Shown here piece by piece: positions 39,891 through 49,068 of a stretch of 64,000 nucleotides of DNA. This DNA is from Neomoorella sulfitireducens (GTDB lineage Bacteria > Bacillota > DSM-521 > Neomoorellales > Neomoorellaceae): NCBI RefSeq assembly GCF_024733845.1, contig NZ_JANRHG010000009.1, forward strand, positions 1 through 64,000, given 5' to 3'. Every line of letters starts with the position of its first letter. The stretch's first letter is position 1. The position numbers and the translations under genes were made by a program. The notes beneath the pieces were generated by a model. That model searched no databases. It saw only the letters and a program-made list of their open reading frames with translations, and was not told where the DNA came from.

Positions 39891-40643
39891 CTATAACTTA
39901 AGGGCTTCAATTACGTCGGGGGTTGTCTCTGCTTTAAATCTTGCAACACGCGCGGCGCCATCCTCGGTTATGGTGATGACCCCATCCTTGACAATAGCAA
40001 AATTAAGCAGTTCTAGCTCATCGATAAGAGGAAGTATCATCTCGCGCACCAAAGGCGGATAAATCTCCATGCGTTCAAAGTCATCATAAAGGTTGCCTAT
40101 TTTTTCGACTTCATAGGAACCGCCGGCCTTTATTATGCGGTCCATCATGGTCATCTGACGCCGGAAGTAAGGCAAATCCTGACCGCAATCCGCCAGGTCA
40201 TAGACTGAAAACTTAAACAAACCGCTGGTTCGCACATCGGGGCAGAACATTGTCACATCTTTGGCCACGATCCTCTCAGGGCATGGAGGCCAGTTAAAGG
40301 AATTGGGGTCCTGAAGGCTGCGCAGATGATACTTCGGTTCTTTGATGGTCTTGAGAACAGGATCAAACCCATTTCCGTCATAAACCTTCTTCTTTGGGTT
40401 CACCACACTTGGTGGTGCATACCAAAAAGCGTAATAGTAAGCTGGATCCACATATCTTGGGCCAGCAACGTGCAGATTGGCAAGCTTTTATGCCAGTTCA
40501 GGAAGCATGTCCGGACAGATTCGTCCACGTATAACCTCGCCGTCGAAGGTGATTTCATCACCTATACTATACATGAAATGGCAGGGTTAGCGTTCGATAT
40601 CTCCCACCCAGGCAACAAGGGTGGCTTTGGATTTGAAAAGCAT
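39891..40643 (-). pseudogene. Paralogue B of the 251-residue family, two in-frame stop codons
   Basis: From ATG 40643, behind AAGGGGAA, the frame reads KATLVAWVGDIER, TAA (40589-40587), PCHFMYSIGDEITFDGEV, RGRICPDMLPELA, TAA (40490-40488), then KLANLHVAGPRYVDPAYYYA and on uninterrupted to 39891. It aligns over its whole length with paralogue A at 36.97-37.72 kb. The two stops fall at positions that are Tyr and Gln in paralogue A. No frameshift is present and the rest is well preserved, so loss is recent or the stops are sequencing errors. A 186-residue product from the ATG-less downstream part is unlikely to be functional. Confidence 0.8.
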
Positions 40644-40690
40644 AATTTATTCCCCTTGTAATGAAAGTTTTGTGCCGGATAGTTGATGTA

Positions 40691-41989
40691 TTAGGCCTCG
40701 ATGGCGGAGTTATTTACTATTAAATCGAGGTCGGCGGGATCCTGTTTTGGATTAAGATCCATTAAGGCAAACATGATGGCCGCAACAATAGCGAATACAC
40801 CATAAGCTATATACCCTCCGGTATAAGAACCGGTTAGCGCGAGAGAAGCTGCAAGGACTACATAGCACAGAGAACGGAAAACGCCGGTAATGGTGTAAAT
40901 TATCGGGAAGGCGATAATGGAGCCCTCACGTCCAAATATCTGTACAGTCATTGACGGTGGATAATTGTTGGATCCGCCTAATGAGAATCCAAGCATGAAA
41001 ATAAATATTATCAGGCAAGCGCGGTTTGGAATCAAGAAGAAAATAAGCCCGATTGCCACAAAGATGCCATAGAATACTGCGGACTTTTTCGCACCAAATT
41101 TCTGATCGAGATAGCCGCAGGTATAACTTCCTACGATACCAAACAGAGATGCGATTGTCATCCACATAAGAGCTTCGGGTTTGGGTATTCCGCGCTGCAA
41201 TAGAGTAGGTATGAGCTGAGATACAAAGCCAATGGTAATCATTCCATAGAGGCCGTTTGCAATTCCCATAATCCAGGTTTCTTTCTGCTTCAGGACAAGC
41301 TTGTTTGTCCAGCCGGTGTTCAGCTTTGTTCCTGTTTTTCTGACTTCCTCAGGATTGTTGTCAGGGTAAGCACCCATCTGCTCGGGGTAGTCTTTAACAA
41401 ACAGCTTGGTAACTATGGCAAGTACAAAAAACACGCAGCCGAATGCAATGAGGGCGCCCTTTATACCGCCTAATGCATCGGCCAATTTGGTCAGAATAAG
41501 TACAATTGTGGCACTGGAAACGTTCAAGCCCATTGTAGCCCATCCAATAGCAATTCCCTTCTTTTTGGGGAACCAGTTTGTGATTATCATATTACCGCCT
41601 ATCAACTGGATGGTGTTCATGAGACAAACCATCACAATTAAGGCAATTGCATAACCGGTAAGAGTTGTTACGCTGCCCCACCAGATAACCGAAAGTCCTG
41701 CAAGAACAAGAACAACTATTTCCGTATTGACCAGGCCCTTCTTCGCTACCATTTTGCCGAAAAACAGGCATACTACCAATGCAATCAATCCGGCAGGGGT
41801 GGATAGTGACAGAAGTGTTGCAGGATCCCATCCATACTTTGCGGACTGCATGGGGATGACGGTATTCAATGCGCTGTTGGTAGCTCCCCCATATAAATAG
41901 AAAGAAATGAAAGAGTAGATAATGATCCACCATCCCTTGGCCCCAAAGTTGCTTCTGGCGTCATAACTTATTTTGTTAGAATTATTCAT
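40691..41989 (-). CDS. MFS transporter, OxlT (oxalate/formate antiporter)-like
   Basis: A 432-residue protein with 12 membrane segments. Blocks typical of the OFA/OxlT branch are GGATNSALNTVIPMQSAKYG, GNMIITNWFPKKKGIAIGWA, FVSQLIPTLLQRGIPKPEAL and MLGFSLGGSNNYPPSMTVQI. These proteins exchange small carboxylates or related anions. It is good quality and intact, with an AAAGGAG site before ATG 41989. It sits between the broken paralogue B (48 bases) and the CocE/NonD hydrolase, and would bring in the cassette's substrate or export a product. Confidence 0.85.
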   Translation of the reverse strand: MNNSNKISYDARSNFGAKGWWIIIYSFISFYLYGGATNSALNTVIPMQSAKYGWDPATLLSLSTPAGLIALVVCLFFGKMVAKKGLVNTEIVVLVLAGLSVIWWGSVTTLTGYAIALIVMVCLMNTIQLIGGNMIITNWFPKKKGIAIGWATMGLNVSSATIVLILTKLADALGGIKGALIAFGCVFFVLAIVTKLFVKDYPEQMGAYPDNNPEEVRKTGTKLNTGWTNKLVLKQKETWIMGIANGLYGMITIGFVSQLIPTLLQRGIPKPEALMWMTIASLFGIVGSYTCGYLDQKFGAKKSAVFYGIFVAIGLIFFLIPNRACLIIFIFMLGFSLGGSNNYPPSMTVQIFGREGSIIAFPIIYTITGVFRSLCYVVLAASLALTGSYTGGYIAYGVFAIVAAIMFALMDLNPKQDPADLDLIVNNSAIEA

Positions 41990-42369
41990 TATACTTTTCT
42001 CCTTTACTATAGAGTTAGATTAGTCAGCTCCAAGCCAATAGACTTGATCCTTGACAACCACATAGGTATCCCGGGGCAACTCAGATAAATATTCTATCAT
42101 GAGCTAAAACGCAGCCGGGGAAAGCATTCATGCATAGCTACCGGAGCCGTTGCCAGAAGACTTATTCACCTGATTTAATTTACTCTCTTTAGAAAGATAA
42201 CCGGTCGTATGACCCCGGATTATCGTTGGTCCCCACCATGCAGTAAAAAATGACCCGGATCCCCATGTGATTGTCAAAGATCTTTTTGCTTTAGTCTATT
42301 GACTTTTCATAACACGTCTTATCAAAATTTACCTGTGAGAGAAAATTAACGGCTTAGAGTGTAAATACT
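41990..42369. other. Gap between MFS and hydrolase genes with possible gene remnants
   Basis: 380 bases. On the minus strand two short protein-like runs occur: FDNHMGIRVIFYCMVGTNDN (about 42272-42213), and from ATG 42099, MIEYLSELPRDTYVVVKDQ then VYWLGAD and a stop at about 42022. They are in different frames with stops between, which looks like one decayed gene, unidentified. No terminator is evident after the hydrolase. Confidence 0.3.
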
Positions 42370-44232
42370 TTAACCGGTTATTTTCGGTATAATCGGCACA
42401 AGCAGGTGCGATTCTCCAAAATAAATCGTGTGAGTCACCGTCCGCATAAATGGGAGCATATATACACCATTTCTGGCCATTGTACTTAACATGTCATCCT
42501 GGTTTCTTATGACCAATTCCATGGAATGACCCTTCAAGAAGACATTCGACGTTGGTAGCAAGGCGATATCATATCTGGTTTTCTCTCCAGGAACAACCGG
42601 AACCGGTTCCTGACGGAGATGGACCGGCCTGTATGGAGTTGACTTCTTCTCATCTAGGGCTCTGAATTTCGCTTTCAGGTAGCCGGAACTTATAAGGCGG
42701 CGTTTGCCCTGCGGGTCGACGTCGATCACGTCAACCATCCAGTTCGTGTCGTCGATGTCAATTGCGGCATCAAGGTGGAGAGCCAGGTTGCCGGTTACTT
42801 CTGTATCCTCAGAGAACGGTTCGGTGATGTATCTCAAGCAATAAACCTTTGGATCCAGATATGGCGCCGGCTGCGTAAACGACTCCGGCTCGCAGTTACC
42901 TTCTACGGGCTTAGTACTGAGTCCACCCTGGGGATGCAGGTAGAATTTTGTCCACTTCGTCCTGGCTATGGGCCATTCACTCTCAAACTTCCATTTGTTG
43001 ATTCCCATGACAAACAGCTTGATTGGCGGCTCATCCATAATGCCGTTGTCTATCCCCTTGACCCAGTAATCGAACCAGCGGATAGCCTCGTCATGGTACC
43101 ATGTGTATGGACGGGCCGGGAACATGGGTGGATAGAGGATGAGTTTCTTTTTATTATTTGGCAGGCTGGCTTTCATGTATGCTTCGAACGTCCCCCATTC
43201 ATAGAGACGATTGTTCCAGGCTGCCCCAATATACATTGGAACCTTGATGTTTTGAAGACCTGCGTCCAACGGCACAGGGTGCTTGAGATAAAGCAACTGA
43301 TCGACGACCATTGGAGCGCTCGCCGGGTATTTAACCTCCGCATAGAACTTCATATTGTATTTTATGTCCGGATCATCGAGGAGTTCCTGGAGTCTACGCT
43401 CCAATTCCTCCTTTGAGAACATGCTGAATGCGTTTGGCTGAGCCAGTGACTGCGGTTTGTAAGACGTAGGCGGCAGATGATCATAGGCGTGCTTGCCGAT
43501 ATGGATGTTATACAAAAGAGGATCCCAGATGCCGTGGAAATCCTCGCCGGCAAACGGTTCCGGGGCCTCGTCGGGCCGGATGGCAACAAGGTGGGGGTGC
43601 GGTTCCTGCGCTGCTTGCAACTGTGCCCTGGAGTATGAGGATGGGCCCATCATGACGACATTGCCGTCACACCACGGCTGTTTGGCGATCCAATCCACGG
43701 TGTCGTAGATGTCTTTCCGGTCATGGAGGGTCGCATCGCCAAGGTTAACGCCTTCAGAATTACCAATGCCTCTCGGTTCGGCTATGATGTGGACATATCC
43801 TCTGGGAACAGTATATTTATAGTTGCAGCCCTCCATGCTTCCATCCCAGAAGGGACTGTCTAAATACAACTGTGGTTTGTCATCCATCCACTCTACGATA
43901 TCTTGACAATCCTTGCCCCACTCTCCCCAGCAAAGGATAGCCGGAAACTTTTCGCCTTCCGCGTCGGGATAGTAGATGTCAATGGCCACGCGCACTCCGT
44001 CGCGCATGGGAACCATTACGTTTTTTTTGACCTTCACCTTGTATTTTGGCGCCGACGCTTCTGCTTTGACAATTTGCGGGTAGCCATCAAAATAGACACC
44101 CTTCACATTCGTACCGTATGGAACAGGCTGCGGCGAGGGTATATAGCCAGATACAACCACACTCATTGAGTCGGCTGAGTATATACTCACCCGCGATTGT
44201 TTACTGCTTGAATCGTGATTATTAAATCCCAT
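42370..44232 (-). CDS. CocE/NonD-family alpha/beta hydrolase (peptidase S15 type)
   Basis: A 620-residue hydrolase. After ~75 residues the S15 catalytic domain begins: VPMRDGVRVAIDIYYPDAEG, YVHIIAEPRGIGNSEGVNLG, DTVDWIAKQPWCDGNVVMMG with the nucleophile block GPSSYSRAQ. Then come LYPPMFPARPYTWYHDEAIR (catalytic His region) and a C-terminal jelly-roll domain (LALHLDAAIDIDDTNWMVDV; SMELVIRNQDDM). Relatives hydrolyse esters or amides, for example cocaine esterase and X-Pro peptidases. AGGAGG precedes ATG 44232. It is the first intact gene of the island cassette and would release a carboxylate from an ester- or amide-type substrate. Confidence 0.85.
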   Translation of the reverse strand: MGFNNHDSSSKQSRVSIYSADSMSVVVSGYIPSPQPVPYGTNVKGVYFDGYPQIVKAEASAPKYKVKVKKNVMVPMRDGVRVAIDIYYPDAEGEKFPAILCWGEWGKDCQDIVEWMDDKPQLYLDSPFWDGSMEGCNYKYTVPRGYVHIIAEPRGIGNSEGVNLGDATLHDRKDIYDTVDWIAKQPWCDGNVVMMGPSSYSRAQLQAAQEPHPHLVAIRPDEAPEPFAGEDFHGIWDPLLYNIHIGKHAYDHLPPTSYKPQSLAQPNAFSMFSKEELERRLQELLDDPDIKYNMKFYAEVKYPASAPMVVDQLLYLKHPVPLDAGLQNIKVPMYIGAAWNNRLYEWGTFEAYMKASLPNNKKKLILYPPMFPARPYTWYHDEAIRWFDYWVKGIDNGIMDEPPIKLFVMGINKWKFESEWPIARTKWTKFYLHPQGGLSTKPVEGNCEPESFTQPAPYLDPKVYCLRYITEPFSEDTEVTGNLALHLDAAIDIDDTNWMVDVIDVDPQGKRRLISSGYLKAKFRALDEKKSTPYRPVHLRQEPVPVVPGEKTRYDIALLPTSNVFLKGHSMELVIRNQDDMLSTMARNGVYMLPFMRTVTHTIYFGESHLLVPIIPKITG

Positions 44233-44399
44233 TTTATCATCCTCCTATTATTAAATAGTTGCAGCGTGTGGTGCTTCCCTTTGTCAAGACATTTTTGAAA
44301 AATTAATCTATATCCCCCCTTCTATTTATTTTAAACTCCTTATTTTCATTAATAATTAAAGCTATTGAATAGTGATTTCACTCCACCATACACGTCTTT

Positions 44400-44697
44400 C
44401 GACGGCGCTGGTTGAGTTCAGCGGATTTGTTTTTCAACTAATTGACCTCTATGGTCAACTGGCCGATTTGCCTGATCAGTTCCTCCTTCTCGGCTTCATA
44501 CTGCTTTCTCATCTTTTCCAGTTCGCGCGGGTGAAGATGGAAGGTAGGTTCTCTATGGCCTTCCACCGATGTAGCTGGGTGGGGTGGACTTCGTATTGGG
44601 CAGCGATCTCGGCTACTGTCTTCTCCCCACTGAGCATTTCCAACACGATGTTTGCTTTTTGTTCGGCTGTAAATTTTTTTCTTTTCCATGACACCAT
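44400..44697 (-). pseudogene. IS3-family OrfA (helix-turn-helix) with frameshift
   Basis: From 44697: SWKRKKFTAEQKANIVLEML, SGEKTVAEIAAQYEVHPTQL, HRWKAIENLPSIF, then a frameshift at about 44565-44535 into LEKMRKQYEAEKEELIRQIG, QLTIEVNWLKNKSAEL. This is the OrfA leucine-zipper/HTH protein of an IS3-group element. It lies downstream, not upstream, of the OrfB fragment on this strand, so the two pieces are not in their native order. Confidence 0.75.
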
Positions 44698-44725
44698 TAT
44701 AGTTTAATTTTTTTGTTTTTGTGTC

Positions 44726-45010
44726 TTAACCTTTGGTTCCATTATAGTCGGTTGCCCGGCCTTTGCCGTCCATACTGATTTGTATCCCGTTTCTTTTCAA
44801 AAGCTCAATGTATTCGCTACAGGTAAAGTGGCTGCCCTGGTCGCTGTTAATGATTTCTGGCTTCCTCACTGCCAGCGCTTTCTTAAGCGCTGGCATTACA
44901 AATGACCGCTCCAGTGTTTGGGATAATTCCCAGCTCACTGGCAACAATGGTTTAACAAGATTGGTAAAGTCGTTAGAGATTAATCCGGAGTACAGTCCGG
45001 TAAATAACAT
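44726..45010 (-). pseudogene. IS3-family OrfB internal fragment
   Basis: SWELSQTLERSFVMPALKKA, then LAVRKPEIINSDQGSHFTCS (integrase Asp), EYIELLKRNGIQISMDGKGR, and RATD before the reading changes to YNGTKG. This is about 70 residues of an rve integrase domain, cut on both sides. Its downstream edge joins an IS end (ATAATGGAACCAAAGGTTAAG on the minus strand), which is the start of the neighbouring OrfA element. Confidence 0.75.
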
Positions 45011-45230
45011 TTCCCCTTATGTGATGCAAAAGTGGACTTTTTCAGGGGGAACTAACTAAACTTTTTTATATGATACCATAGTTATTGCATGTAACTTTAA
45101 ATTTTGCTATAGTTAGTTTAACATGAATAATAATAAATTACATCCGATGGCAGTATGAATATACCATAGAATGCAAGGCTAAAAATTATACATTTGTCTA
45201 GTTATATGCATTTCTACAGGAGGATTATAA

Positions 45231-46808
45231 ATGGTTATATTATATCAGATATTAGACTACGTCTCCTCCAAGTTGAACTCGACTATAACCGGCAATGCAA
45301 AAAGATGCCAGCCTATATACCGTGTAAAGTGCTGGAACGGTGAGGATACCGACGACAATGGCACACTGTATTTGGCTTACAGTGAACAGATGCCATTGGT
45401 ACATCAGAAAAATTCGCCATTTCTTTTTGTCGGCTGCCTTTCCAACAAGCATACAGATGGCACATTCTGCCTTTGTGCGGACATCCAACTTGATGAGTTG
45501 AAATTAATGATAGAGGATTTTATGAATTTAAATACAGATCTTGCAGAATACCAACGACAATTATTCTCACTTTTATATTTTGGCGGAGAAATCAAGACTT
45601 TCTTGCTGCTTGCCGGCGAAAAGCTTTCAAATCCAATCTTAGTATTGGATGCCAGCTACAGGGTTATCAGTACCACCCCTAATATAGATTTCGCCTCAAA
45701 CTCTATTTTAACCGAGGATTATGAACAGCTACATCCGGAAGTGTTGAAGTTTATGCACCAGTGTCATTTGCTGGAGACAATTTACTCCTCCACAAAGGCC
45801 TTTATTTTTCCTGTGCCGGATAGTACTGCCCGCTGGATTTTATGCCCGATAAAGATCTATGCGACATCAGTAGGGTTTGTTTGGGTACTGGAACAGCATA
45901 GAAGATTCGAAGAAGGTGATTTGGAAGTAGTAGAAATCCTGGCTCAGGCAATATCCATTGAGATGCAGAAAGACCAATTTTTCAAAGGCAAGACTGGATT
46001 GAAATATGAATCTTTTATAGCAGATCTTTTGGAAAACCGCATAAATAGCCGGGAGGTTTTGGATAAACGTTTAGCGCAGCTTAACAGAAATTTTCATAAA
46101 TATTTTCGCATTATGGTTCTTTATCTGGATGACACACAAATAAACAATATCACTCAAATCATGCAAATCCTCAGGGACATGCTTTCAAACAGCATGATTA
46201 TATATCACAAAGATGCCATTGTCCTGCTCTTCGAAGAAAAAGACGCCTATGTCGACCCTCAATTGCAAGCCCGTACACGCGAGTTTCTAAAGCCAAGCCG
46301 TTTCTACGGAGGTGTAAGCAACTGCTTCACAGATTTGCTGTCAACTCATATTTATTATAAGCAAGCTATGGCTTTAGCAAATTATGCAAAGCTTGCCAGA
46401 ACAGAAGAAAACATACTTCTTTTTGATGATGTTGTAATACCGTTCCTGTTCGCAGATAAAAGTGCGTCAGAATTGGAAAGCTTTGTTTGTCCGCCGATCA
46501 AGCTGCTTTCCCAGTATGATAAAAAGCATAATACGGAATACCTGCTCACATTAAAGACATATTTTGATAACAACCGTTCGGTAAAAGAGTCTATAGAAGC
46601 ATTGCATATACATCGCAGCACATTCTTTTACCGGTTAGGCAAAATTGAAGAAATAATCAACCATTCCCTTAGCGACGGAAAGCTGCTGTTCTCAATGGAA
46701 TACTCTTTTTATATATTAGATTGCATTAATCAAAAAAACAGATTTAATGATTCCGGTGCAAAAACCCCTCAAAAACCTCACAATAAAAAGATAAAACAGC
46801 AGGAATAA
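45231..46808 (+). CDS. PucR/CdaR-type transcriptional regulator
   Basis: A 525-residue regulator. The N-terminal ~270 residues are a sensory part (a PucR-like first domain and a GAF-like region, ILVLDASYRVISTTPNIDFA); about 290-400 is a degenerate GGDEF-like domain. The C-terminal end is the PucR helix-turn-helix: NTEYLLTLKTYFDNNRSVKE, SIEALHIHRSTFFYRLGKIE. The gene is AT-rich compared with the core clusters. The start has CAGGAGG. It is divergent from the hydrolase-transporter cassette, with IS3 pieces between, and is the natural candidate to control it in response to the substrate. A 9-bp inverted pair AACTAACTA / TAGTTAGTT lies at 45050-45058 and 45110-45118 in its upstream region. Confidence 0.82.
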   Translation: MVILYQILDYVSSKLNSTITGNAKRCQPIYRVKCWNGEDTDDNGTLYLAYSEQMPLVHQKNSPFLFVGCLSNKHTDGTFCLCADIQLDELKLMIEDFMNLNTDLAEYQRQLFSLLYFGGEIKTFLLLAGEKLSNPILVLDASYRVISTTPNIDFASNSILTEDYEQLHPEVLKFMHQCHLLETIYSSTKAFIFPVPDSTARWILCPIKIYATSVGFVWVLEQHRRFEEGDLEVVEILAQAISIEMQKDQFFKGKTGLKYESFIADLLENRINSREVLDKRLAQLNRNFHKYFRIMVLYLDDTQINNITQIMQILRDMLSNSMIIYHKDAIVLLFEEKDAYVDPQLQARTREFLKPSRFYGGVSNCFTDLLSTHIYYKQAMALANYAKLARTEENILLFDDVVIPFLFADKSASELESFVCPPIKLLSQYDKKHNTEYLLTLKTYFDNNRSVKESIEALHIHRSTFFYRLGKIEEIINHSLSDGKLLFSMEYSFYILDCINQKNRFNDSGAKTPQKPHNKKIKQQE

Positions 46809-47197
46809 TTACTATCACGGCGAATCATAAAGATATAGCGAGAGATACAAAGAAACAGCAACCACATTAAGTTTCAAAGGGATAGGCTGTGTTTAGAGAG
46901 AATAAATCACATTTACAAACCGAGTATCCAGCAGCTTAAAAAATGGTTTCAGATTAAAGCCAGGAAGGCCAGGGAAATATCTGCTAAACTTAAAATTCCT
47001 TCAGAAGGGGTTAGTGTCCCTATTTGATGGAAATTCCAGGAAAACGGGATTAAATCACCTTCTGAAGTGCGTTGCTAATGTAACTTTATTACCTATAAAT
47101 TACCATTTTCTGTTGTCAAAGAGCTTTTCCTGCGTGATTGGAGTTGCTTATCTTGATGTTTTTGCACCGGAATCGTTTAATGTTTAAGAAAAAAGAC

Positions 47198-47296
47198 ATA
47201 CAACCGTCGCATTCACCAATCACTGGAATATAAGACGCCTGCTGAAGTATATTATTATGCAAATGACAACGCAAAATGTATAACCATATTATAGCA
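47198..47296 (+). pseudogene. IS3-family OrfB C-terminal scrap
   Basis: The plus strand reads YNRRIHQSLEYKTPAEVYYY followed by ANDNAKCITIL and a stop, the conserved RxHQSLxYxTPxEVY ending of IS3-group OrfB. Only the last ~30 codons survive. Confidence 0.75.
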
Positions 47297-47359
47297 AATA
47301 TGGTAAGTCCAAAGGATGTAAAACCTCAGCCAATTACCTTATATCACCATATAAACTTA

Positions 47360-47412
47360 ATTATTCCACGCTTTAAAATTTCTTATTTCGTGTCTTGACA
47401 TCGGGGTCCACC
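47360..47412 (+). mobile_element. IS3-group terminal end
   Basis: TATTTCGTGTCTTGACATCG followed by GGGTCCACCT resembles the terminal repeat of IS3-group elements (reverse complement TGGACCCCGATGTCAAGACA). It lies about 65-115 bases after the OrfB scrap, as expected for a right end. Confidence 0.6.
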
Positions 47413-47520
47413 TTAGCTGGTTACGGCTACAGTTTACTCGTTTTAGGATATTGTTCTGGTTATTTTCTTCCCTCAGAAATTCTGCGCTTCAAGATTTTCA
47501 ATCTTCTTCCAGGGTCATTT

Positions 47521-48639
47521 CTATTTTAACAAAGCCAGCATTACACCGGCAGCGGTCGCTGTACCTATGACACCGGCAACATTGGGCCCCATGGCGTGCA
47601 TTAGCAAAAAGTTGGCTGGGTTTTCCTTCTGACCCATCCTCTGGACCACTCTTGCTGCCATTGGTACCGCCGAAACACCGGCCGCCCCGATCATAGGGTT
47701 TATTTTACCGCCGCTAAGTGCACACATCACCTTGCCCAGGAGTACCCCGCTGACGGCCCCAAAGAAAAAGGCTACCGCACCCAGGATAATAATCTCAATA
47801 GTCTTTACGGTCAGGAAGCTAGCCGCATCCATCGTAGCACCCACGGAAAGGGCCAGTAAAATGGTAACAATATTTATTAATTCGTTGGCCGCCGTCTTGG
47901 AAAGCCGCTCCACCACCCCGCACTCGCGCATTAAATTCCCCAGCATCAGCATGCCCATGAGGGGGGCAATGGGGGGGAGAATCAGGGATATTATTACCGT
48001 ACAGATTATTGGGAAGAGGACCTTTTCCAGTTTAGAAACCGGACGGAGTTGCTCCATAACAATCTGCCGCTCTTTTTTAGTAGTAAGGAGACGGATGGCA
48101 GGGGGTAAAATAATCGGTACCAGGGACATGTAGGTATAGGCTGCAACCGCAATAGCTCCCAGAAGGTGGGGAGCCATCTTCATAGTCAGGTAAATGGCCG
48201 TAGGGCCATCGGCACCACCAATAATACCGATGGAAGCTGCTTCTTTGATGCTAAAACCCAGTAGCTCGGCACCATAGAGGGCTACGAAGACACCGACCTG
48301 GGCTGCAGCTCCCAGTAGTATGGTTATTGGATTGGCCAGCAGGGGGCCGAAATCCGTCATCGCACCGACTCCAAGGAAGATCAAGGGTGGAAAGATTTCT
48401 TTTTCCACGCCCCAGAAAAAGTAACGCAGCAAACCGCCTTCGGCCATGATGCCCGTTGCCGGCAGGTTGGCCAGGATGGCCCCGAAACCGATAGGTAATA
48501 AAAGCAATGGTTCAAACCCTTTTTTAATAGCCAGGTACAGGAGTACACAGCCTACAATAATCATAATAATATTACCGGCGGTCAGTTGGACAATACCGGT
48601 TGTGTTCAGGAGTTCATACAGGTATTCTGTAATACCCAT
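47521..48639 (-). CDS. mmdB: Sodium-pumping decarboxylase beta subunit (MmdB/OadB)
   Basis: A 372-residue polytopic membrane protein: GNIIMIIVGCVLLYLAIKKG, LLLPIGFGAILANLPATGIM, FPPLIFLGVGAMTDFGPLLA, GIIGGADGPTAIYLTMKMAP, and INPMIGAAGVSAVPMAARVV. The GGADGPTAI and NPMIGAAGVSAVPMAAR blocks carry the residues that bind sodium and couple it to decarboxylation. The start was placed at ATG 48639, after GAGAGGGT; 17 extra upstream codons overlap the biotin-carrier 3' end. It is last in the supercluster. It removes CO2 from carboxybiotin while sodium is exported, or the reverse. Confidence 0.9.
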   Translation of the reverse strand: MGITEYLYELLNTTGIVQLTAGNIIMIIVGCVLLYLAIKKGFEPLLLLPIGFGAILANLPATGIMAEGGLLRYFFWGVEKEIFPPLIFLGVGAMTDFGPLLANPITILLGAAAQVGVFVALYGAELLGFSIKEAASIGIIGGADGPTAIYLTMKMAPHLLGAIAVAAYTYMSLVPIILPPAIRLLTTKKERQIVMEQLRPVSKLEKVLFPIICTVIISLILPPIAPLMGMLMLGNLMRECGVVERLSKTAANELINIVTILLALSVGATMDAASFLTVKTIEIIILGAVAFFFGAVSGVLLGKVMCALSGGKINPMIGAAGVSAVPMAARVVQRMGQKENPANFLLMHAMGPNVAGVIGTATAAGVMLALLK

Positions 48640-48664
48640 CGTCAACCCTCTCTTCTTAACGTCG

Positions 48665-49063
48665 TTATTCCAGAGCCACCAGCGGTTCACCCGTATTTAC
48701 CGACTGACCGGCGGCTATATAAATTCTCTTTACCACTCCGTCCCTTGGGGCGACAATTTCATTTTCCATTTTCATGGCTTCCAGGAGCAGTAATAGCTGC
48801 CCGGCACTGACCCTTTCGCCCTCTTTAACTTTCACGCTTAAAATGCTGCCCGGCATGGGCGCATTGACATTCCCCGGGGCGCCATTACCAGATGGTACAG
48901 GGTGTGGGGGGACAACTGCCGGCTTTGGTGAACCGTCCATGGACGGGGCAACCGCCTGTACCAGGTTCGGCTCCGCTTTAACCTGTCCGGCAAGGTTTTC
49001 TTTTATTTCTTCTACTTCTACTTCAAAAACCTGACTTTCTACTTTTACTCGAAAGCGCTTCAA
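48665..49063 (-). CDS. Biotin carboxyl carrier subunit
   Basis: A 132-residue protein with a Pro/Gly/Asn-rich flexible linker (~45-65) and a biotinyl domain: PMPGSILSVKVKEGERVSAG, LLLLLEAMKMENEIVAPRDG. The Lys in AMKM is the biotin site. It swings carboxyl groups between the carboxyltransferase (MmdA) and the membrane beta subunit. It lies 5 bases after the gamma subunit gene. Confidence 0.93.
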   Translation of the reverse strand: MKRFRVKVESQVFEVEVEEIKENLAGQVKAEPNLVQAVAPSMDGSPKPAVVPPHPVPSGNGAPGNVNAPMPGSILSVKVKEGERVSAGQLLLLLEAMKMENEIVAPRDGVVKRIYIAAGQSVNTGEPLVALE

Positions 49064-49068
49064 TTTGA

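Larger units (their letters stand above)
46809..47520. other. Intergenic graveyard between PucR gene and mmdB
   Basis: About 710 bases with no intact gene. Around 46880-47010 there are short transposase-like runs. An IS3 OrfB tail occurs at 47198-47296 and an IS end at 47360-47412. The right part to 47520 marks the return to the core chromosome at the end of the decarboxylase cluster. Confidence 0.5.

Noticed and set aside
40488-40589. Possible stop-codon readthrough or recoding in paralogue B
   Set aside because: Both codons are TAA, align with different amino acids in the paralogue, and no recoding signal or pyrrolysine/selenocysteine genes were seen; loss of function is simpler.
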